Position numbers and translations under genes: made by a program
Part shown: positions 4,901-7,844 of the stretch, in pieces
How the letters are laid out: the number at the start of each line of letters is the position of its first letter
How positions within the stretch are numbered: position 1 is the first letter of the stretch
Notes under the pieces: model-generated
Told to the model about the DNA's origin: nothing
What the model saw: only the letters and a program-made list of their open reading frames with translations
The model's database searches: none
NCBI GenBank assembly: GCA_964359565.1
Contig: CAYHTN010000058.1
Coordinates: 1-7,844, forward strand
Direction: 5' to 3'
Source of the DNA: JAGOTP01 sp964359565
Lineage (GTDB): Bacteria; Patescibacteriota; Patescibacteriia; 2-12-FULL-60-25
DNA: 7,844 nucleotides

Positions 4901-7844
4901 ACATTCAAGATAGGACAAGCATAGGTACTGCTTGCGGTAGACCAGCATGTTGCCGGATCACGTCCTTCGACCGCGTTACAACGCCCGTTATCTCCGCAAT
5001 CAGCGTTTTGCGTACAGATATTGCCCGATCCTTCACAACGACCACAGGTGAAATAAGTATTTATTGGGTCTTGAGGCAATGTTCCACCAAGGACTGTACC
5101 AAGACCACTCTGCCAACCTGCCCATCTGCTCGTCACAAATCCTTGTAACTGGGTTCCATTCGTAAGAACAGGATACGCTCCTACCTGTTCTTTTGACTGT
5201 TCTAATTTGCCACTAATGAATTGAAAGTCCGAGATACGCTGAAGATCGCGTTGCAATTTTTCCTTGGCACTCAAACAGCGCAATCCCGCATCATGACGCA
5301 GACATTCCCAATCCGCTGTACAGAAGACCGGCGTCCCCGTCTCACGACTAATATATTGCGAGCCACTCTGAACCGCACACACATTCTGTACCTGACTGGT
5401 GAGATTGGTATTGAAGGTCAGATTCGTGGCCATCTGATCAAAGATCGAGGTCGCTTCAGGGCCCGCGTTTGGATTACGAGAGATCACATAGATATTCGTA
5501 TCCGCCCGGGTAAGACCTTCGTCGGTATTCGCCGCCCCAACATAAAGCGTTGTGCCGTCACGCAAGGCCTCATAACCATCGACGGTTGTCACCTGAGGAC
5601 GACCATTGAAACCTTGGGAAAGGTACCAATCACGAACCGAATAGTGGAGACGATTAGCAACAACTCGGATACCGATACCATCTCCACGAAGAGCCGGTTC
5701 ATTGAAGGAGAAGAGGTATTGACGCATCACACCACGAGAGATATCCGCTGGTGATGATGGCACTTGGTTAATGCGAATACTAGGCAGATCATCCGCGGTT
5801 GTCGGCGCGCCTGAATCGCGACAATAGGTCGTGACAAAGTTAAAGTCTGTATCTTCGAATCGTGGCAGGCGACCCGTATTACTCGGGATATCCGGCACCC
5901 AGCGATTCTCACAAAGAAGAACCGTAGATAACCGGGTGGACTGATAGATACGACCAACGCTCGTCGACGTGCTCACGCGATCCGCCGTGATAATCAAGCT
6001 AGCGGTAATAGGTGAGGAGCCATTTTTATTTTGGGCCGTGGTCGTGGCAAACGTCTGGATTGGTATTAAGCGACTTTCAGCAACCTGCAAAATATCCCGT
6101 CGTTGACTCGTCCAACGTTGCCAGGTCCAACTATATAAACCGGTGATGGGGGTAATCGGAACCTGTACCCCGTTACGTAAAGAGACGGCACGAGCGGAAT
6201 ACCGATGCGCTTCATTGGCTCGATAGAACAAGTAGGGATGCAGCAACTGACTATCCTGAATATCCACACGGCTCACCGTACAAATATCCGAACCAGTACG
6301 GAAGCGCCAGGTCGTATCGCGATACGCCACCACCCCACGAGCGCTCCGTATCCCCCGCGTTGAGCTTGGTGCACGGCTAAGATCTGTTTCACCACGAAGA
6401 ATCACTTGATACTCCGTGTTGGCCTCTAAGGCCTCGTTCAGCATGAAGCTCGCGGTGGTCTTATTTTCTTCATCCGTGTCAAAGGCAATCGTGCCTTGCA
6501 CCGAACCAACACACCAGATATCCGTCGGACCAGCCAGGGCACGATCAACAGAGAAGAAGGCTAAAACGCGATGCCAAAGACCGGCAATCCACGCACGCCA
6601 TCCGCTACTGATCGGAGGGTTATCACTTAAAGGAGTTGTCCCTGCCGGACAACTTGTTCCGGACATTCCTCTCGCAATAATAAAGTTACGCTCGGTCGCT
6701 GCCGGATCCATGGCCTGGTTAAACCGGGCATAGATAACCGTATTACGACAGGCATCATTGGAAGTTGGATACGATGTCTCGACCATCGGACGAGGGGCGC
6801 AACAACCCCCACGGGTAAGACCTGTGCCCGCCGCACAAGAAAGCTCAGAGGTAAAATTACACTGCACGCCGTAGGTGGCTCGACCGGTACGCTCGTCATA
6901 GACGGCCCGAATTTCAGATGACATCCGACTCTGATTTGAGGTTCGTTCACGCTCTGTTGGTTCACGTAACCCCGTTATTTCGAACAGTTGTCCGTTAGAA
7001 ATACGGGTAGCTGCAGTTGAAGGAGCATCACACTGTTCACCCGTGCCTACGATCCGGTCTCCACAAATAGAAGGGGTGCGATAGCCAAGAGAAGATCCTT
7101 CTTTGAGACAACGCGCTGAGCAGCCTTCTCCTCCATCGCATTCTTCCCCAAGATCGATGGTGCCATTGCTGCATTGACCCGCTCCACGACCAAAGGTCGT
7201 ACCAAAGTTCAAACACGTAGTCGGATCACAGAGATTACGGAAAACAGAACCCGTGGCACAGACCGTCGCTCCATCAACCACGCGACAATAGGAGGAAGCC
7301 GGATTTCCTGCCACCGCCATTTCACAACTCTCGCCTGGATCAATGCGCGTATCCCCACAGAAACTCGTGACCGCATTCGAAGATCCTTCAACCAGACAAC
7401 TACTATTACATCCGTCTCCATTGGTCTGATTCCCATCATCACAGCTTTCTCCATCGGCGAGATCGTTGTTGCCGCAGGTTGAACCGCCAGCACCTGATCC
7501 GAGCGCTAAGCAACGATCAGAGCAGCCACGACGAACCGTGACCGAACATGTCCCGCCGATCCCACAGACGGTGGCATCACGAGAACAATCTCGGGCCGGA
7601 TTCGTTCCACCGACACAGACGGAACCGACATCACAGGCCTCACCCCGTTCGACCGTACCATTGCCACATGTTCCTGCTTCACGCACAGAACCGCGACCAG
7701 CCCAGACGCAGCGATTGGTGCAGGCATCTCCCGTTTCGTCGCATTCTTCGGAACCAATGGAACCCGGAGGAAGAACGGTACAGGCCGTCCCGGTACGCGT
7801 CACACAATCGGTATCACCAAAGACACACAAACGGGTTGGGTCTC
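1981..7844 (-). CDS. Giant cysteine-rich modular surface protein with DUF4215-like repeats (5' end outside window)
   Basis: The frame is open to the window edge, and a TTG at 7830 is an internal Leu codon rather than a start. About 1953 residues are visible; numbering below takes that TTG as residue 1. I count roughly 115 cysteines. Layout: DUF4215-like Cys-rich repeats (about 25-270); SbsA-type Ig-like domain (348-512); Big_2-like Ig segment (about 515-618); an 'ENRW...FEDTDFNF...YCRD' segment (641-672); a further beta-rich region (683-815); a pilin-like segment (about 853-930); more Cys-rich repeats (1023-1450); a carboxypeptidase-regulatory-like domain (1574-1636); an unrecognised region (1640-1930); and a short hydrophobic tail (1936-1949). 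The composition (disulfide-rich, Ser/Thr/Gly-rich, no catalytic motif seen) indicates an exported structural or adhesive protein, but the signal peptide is not visible. It is the first visible gene of the operon; its TAA stop lies 12 nt before the next start. The substrate or partner is unknown. Domain names come from recognised sequence patterns and were not searched. Confidence 0.9.
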   Translation of the reverse strand, partial: DPTRLCVFGDTDCVTRTGTACTVLPPGSIGSEECDETGDACTNRCVWAGRGSVREAGTCGNGTVERGEACDVGSVCVGGTNPARDCSRDATVCGIGGTCSVTVRRGCSDRCLALGSGAGGSTCGNNDLADGESCDDGNQTNGDGCNSSCLVEGSSNAVTSFCGDTRIDPGESCEMAVAGNPASSYCRVVDGATVCATGSVFRNLCDPTTCLNFGTTFGRGAGQCSNGTIDLGEECDGGEGCSARCLKEGSSLGYRTPSICGDRIVGTGEQCDAPSTAATRISNGQLFEITGLREPTERERTSNQSRMSSEIRAVYDERTGRATYGVQCNFTSELSCAAGTGLTRGGCCAPRPMVETSYPTSNDACRNTVIYARFNQAMDPAATERNFIIARGMSGTSCPAGTTPLSDNPPISSGWRAWIAGLWHRVLAFFSVDRALAGPTDIWCVGSVQGTIAFDTDEENKTTASFMLNEALEANTEYQVILRGETDLSRAPSSTRGIRSARGVVAYRDTTWRFRTGSDICTVSRVDIQDSQLLHPYLFYRANEAHRYSARAVSLRNGVQVPITPITGLYSWTWQRWTSQRRDILQVAESRLIPIQTFATTTAQNKNGSSPITASLIITADRVSTSTSVGRIYQSTRLSTVLLCENRWVPDIPSNTGRLPRFEDTDFNFVTTYCRDSGAPTTADDLPSIRINQVPSSPADISRGVMRQYLFSFNEPALRGDGIGIRVVANRLHYSVRDWYLSQGFNGRPQVTTVDGYEALRDGTTLYVGAANTDEGLTRADTNIYVISRNPNAGPEATSIFDQMATNLTFNTNLTSQVQNVCAVQSGSQYISRETGTPVFCTADWECLRHDAGLRCLSAKEKLQRDLQRISDFQFISGKLEQSKEQVGAYPVLTNGTQLQGFVTSRWAGWQSGLGTVLGGTLPQDPINTYFTCGRCEGSGNICTQNADCGDNGRCNAVEGRDPATCWSTASSTYACPILNVANRASVSRVYQYRSIGNGDRFELSTELEMLGPSEYRPPLITEIRRCRSGVEGLCQTDADCAPLVSGRPGPTTPGSCAPAGGRWVYGDMCRGRAFGSGELCGDGVVNTRSVSGRPAEICELGQTQLAFCDAGSGRGGQKVQVCRTDCQGFVDVPGAACSADNLCGNGRVDARRCTGGTRAGVRFGASCTTNTDCDTGVLCEAVATPEVCDDGALNGTYGRCNRTCSAFGGTCGDGTMSPGEACDLGEQNGAYCNTAGGCNLATTCGEDCHSRAPYCGDRTVQSGEQCDGNAPETTTDVVPGHPSCVGVGAGLCAGGSNDRESCTCTPNTPGTTCASSSCGGGGNCVVYRTQHTRTCINTGITPIVGQCTWNDWSACQPVGQCGDGVSDPGEECDDVNRYDNDACTNSCKTNICGDSVLHTGIEECDYGSSNGRACTGADYGSTCVACTTQCRMTASSGGYCGNGRRDGAEQCDGNDLGSRTTLSCQSLGFDYAESRVYLSNRYTVNDAGAVSSVGSQVCCVGSGPTAESGILSGTSCVPRPSAGEAEGCHVVTVTTPRRFTEAEASLRAGDVSLGDVISCNRACTYAGCRRCSEERGTQTISAQILDAQYSSLPVPSARVTLYQRGIRVGEQFTDADGRFTFAGMSARSECGQYRIVIDSTQDNPRTTMVNESRNGGYWPYESRIFTTATFLSDGIRNSGAMVFLIPRVPRNETLVVHTWDGDLQGRFLLSHLVMPANRAYRWSAEPESGGFISGGACGAGSPDAGTFPCLRDIHEQNNPTGFQGHPDISRVPFARLFCSSTLGSEMCFRINIGPQATRYRLQGTLGGSAPGTFAYYLHDQVSRVGQSSADFYRSTKSTVYVVTADRFYTINPPEGRPSRCSGKYWMVYSQNAVTGAVTIPTDPNDAYRCGGDPIYPDSDVTGGNRLPRTNWHVPADPAYNNSWLNFGGGVDYNNITWDMPLIVWVPLLLLGR
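1984..2025 (-). other. Short hydrophobic C-terminal tail of the giant protein
   Basis: The protein ends in WDMPLIVWVPLLLLGR, so only about 12 hydrophobic residues precede a final Gly-Arg. This is too short for an ordinary membrane span, although such a tail could still insert or act as a sorting signal. No LPxTG, PEP-CTERM or other known sorting motif is visible upstream; the preceding residues are Asn/Gly-rich (LNFGGGVDYNNIT). The stop codon is TAA. Confidence 0.5.
2923..3111 (-). other. Carboxypeptidase-regulatory-like beta-sandwich domain in the giant protein
   Basis: Residues 1574-1636. A short strand TISAQILDA is followed by VPSARVTLYQRG, then FTDADGRFTFAGM and finally CGQYRIVID. This is the pattern of the CarboxypepD_reg / CNA-B-like fold: 'G.V.D....pl.gA.V.l', 'T.d.G.f.f..l', 'Y.v.v'. 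In surface proteins this fold acts as a rigid stalk. It comes straight after the last Cys-rich block (C1556, C1560, C1565, C1568) and marks the change to a C-terminal region of about 290 residues with few cysteines, in which I recognise no domain. Confidence 0.7.
3481..4602 (-). repeat. Central cluster of DUF4215-like Cys-rich repeats
   Basis: Residues about 1077-1450 of the giant protein hold seven further copies, starting at 1077 (CGDGVVNTRS), 1140 (CGNGRVDAR, whose second half PEVCDDGALNGTYGRC is displaced by about 30 residues), 1208 (CGDGTMSPGEACDLG), 1252 (CGDRTVQSGEQCDG), 1358 (CGDGVSDPGEECDD), 1389 (CGDSVLHTGIEECD) and 1437 (CGNGRRDGAEQCDG). The copy at 1358 with NDACTNSC is closest to the family consensus. 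Between copies lie extra Cys-rich segments of a second type and a W-x-x-W-S-x-C motif. The cluster is separated from the first one by the Ig-like and pilin-like middle of the protein, so the repeats frame that block. Confidence 0.85.
5041..5274 (-). other. Pilin-like globular segment embedded in the giant protein
   Basis: Residues about 853-930. The charged helix SAKEKLQRDLQRISDFQFI precedes a YPVLTNGTQL stretch, a W-G-x-x-LG turn and LPQDPINTY. Type IV pilin and GspG-type pseudopilin head domains show the same order: R-x-x-D-L-x-x-I helix, 'G.YP', then 'LP.DP.N'. No hydrophobic pilin N-terminus or prepilin peptidase site sits in front of it, so it would be a domain borrowed into a larger ectodomain rather than a pilin. 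Cysteines follow directly (C929, C932, C939, C945, C951). Moderate to low confidence. Confidence 0.4.
5977..6288 (-). other. Big_2-like Ig segment in the giant protein
   Basis: Residues about 515-618. The order is RYSARAVS, then a proline-containing turn, GLYSWTWQRWTS, DILQV, and finally AQNKNGSSPITASLIITAD. This resembles the order in bacterial Ig-like (Big_2) domains, where a 'W.SS..sVa.V' strand is followed by 'G.a.ItA'. It is followed directly by a Cys-containing segment (641-672) with ENRW and FEDTDFNF. I recall a related 'ENPWP...' stretch from Parcubacteria surface proteins, but have not verified it. Function is presumed structural. Confidence 0.45.
6295..6789 (-). other. SbsA-type Ig-like domain in the giant protein
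   Basis: Residues 348-512. A CC pair and PRPMV lead into an opening strand, then FNQAMDPAA, which matches the 'F.(E/Q)-P-M-D-P' signature of bacterial SbsA/Big_5 Ig-like domains. It continues through NEALEANTEYQVIL, matching 'L.p.t.Y.v.l', to TTWRFRTG, matching the closing 'f.FtT.g' strand. The domain is longer than usual because an insert at about 391-445 holds a Trp-rich hydrophobic segment (a separate finding). Such domains are passive spacer or adhesion modules in S-layer and surface proteins. The assignment is by motif only. Confidence 0.7.
7021..7758 (-). repeat. N-terminal-side cluster of DUF4215-like Cys-rich repeats
   Basis: Protein-level repeats lie within the giant gene. Each unit begins C-G-[ND]-x-x-[IVL] and continues to G-E-x-C-[DE], often followed by a C-x(2-3)-C pair. 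Visible copies start at residues 55 (CGNGTVERGEACD), 119 (CGNNDLADGESCDD), 158 (CGDTRIDPGESCE), 220 (CSNGTIDLGEECDGG) and 256 (CGDRIVGTGEQCD). A partial copy around 25-41 keeps SEECDETGDACTNRC. This is the pattern called Myxococcus cysteine-rich repeat or DUF4215, found in large secreted proteins. The copy at 119 is the most canonical, with DDGNQTNGDGC. The copies diverge at DNA level, so this is not a simple tandem DNA repeat. The cysteines probably form disulfides outside the cytoplasm (inference). Confidence 0.85.

Noticed and set aside
7828..7830. TTG as the start of the giant gene
   Set aside because: The frame stays open to the window edge (…DPTR before it) and the sequence is already inside a Cys-rich unit, so this is an internal Leu codon.

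Overview
The window is one tightly packed minus-strand operon of four genes, read from high to low coordinates. It covers essentially every base: the three intergenic gaps are only 12, 18 and 18 nt. The first gene runs off the right edge and the fourth runs off the left edge, so both are partial. I found no RNA gene, transposon, CRISPR array, terminator or convincing promoter. The standard genetic code fits, with stops TAA, TAG and TAA and tryptophan read from TGG.

Layout in order of transcription. (1) 7844-1981: about 1953 visible residues of a giant, cysteine-rich, modular extracellular protein. Its N-terminus, and presumably its signal peptide, lies outside the window. It carries two clusters of Myxococcus-type cysteine-rich (DUF4215-like) repeats around a central series of Ig-like domains and a pilin-like segment. 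A carboxypeptidase-regulatory-like beta-sandwich, an unrecognised C-terminal region and a very short hydrophobic C-terminal tail follow. (2) 1968-1348: a 206-residue membrane-anchored protein with four thrombospondin type 3 (TSP3) calcium-binding loops. (3) 1329-403: a 308-residue paralog-like protein with a long proline-rich N-terminal region, one transmembrane helix and three TSP3 loops. (4) 384-1: the first 128 residues of another single-pass protein with proline-rich flanks, apparently entering a fibronectin type III domain at the window edge.

Taken together this looks like a cell-surface gene set: one very large disulfide-rich ectodomain protein followed by three small single-pass proteins whose outer parts are calcium-binding or adhesion-type modules. 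Nothing in the window is enzymatic. The two TSP3 proteins share a C-terminal cap, G-[YF]-[ND]-P-R-G-x-G-K-C-A-x3-C, which points to a common origin or a common docking role.

Organism: the combination of DUF4215 repeats, an SbsA-type Ig domain, an 'ENxW...EDT..NF...YCRD' segment, a pilin-like insert and small TSP3 proteins ending in a GYNPxGxGK-like tail matches what I recall from Candidatus Patescibacteria (CPR), especially Parcubacteria lineages such as Uhrbacteria or Magasanikbacteria. This is an inference from protein style. A myxobacterial or other deltaproteobacterial source is a weaker alternative, because DUF4215 repeats are also common there.
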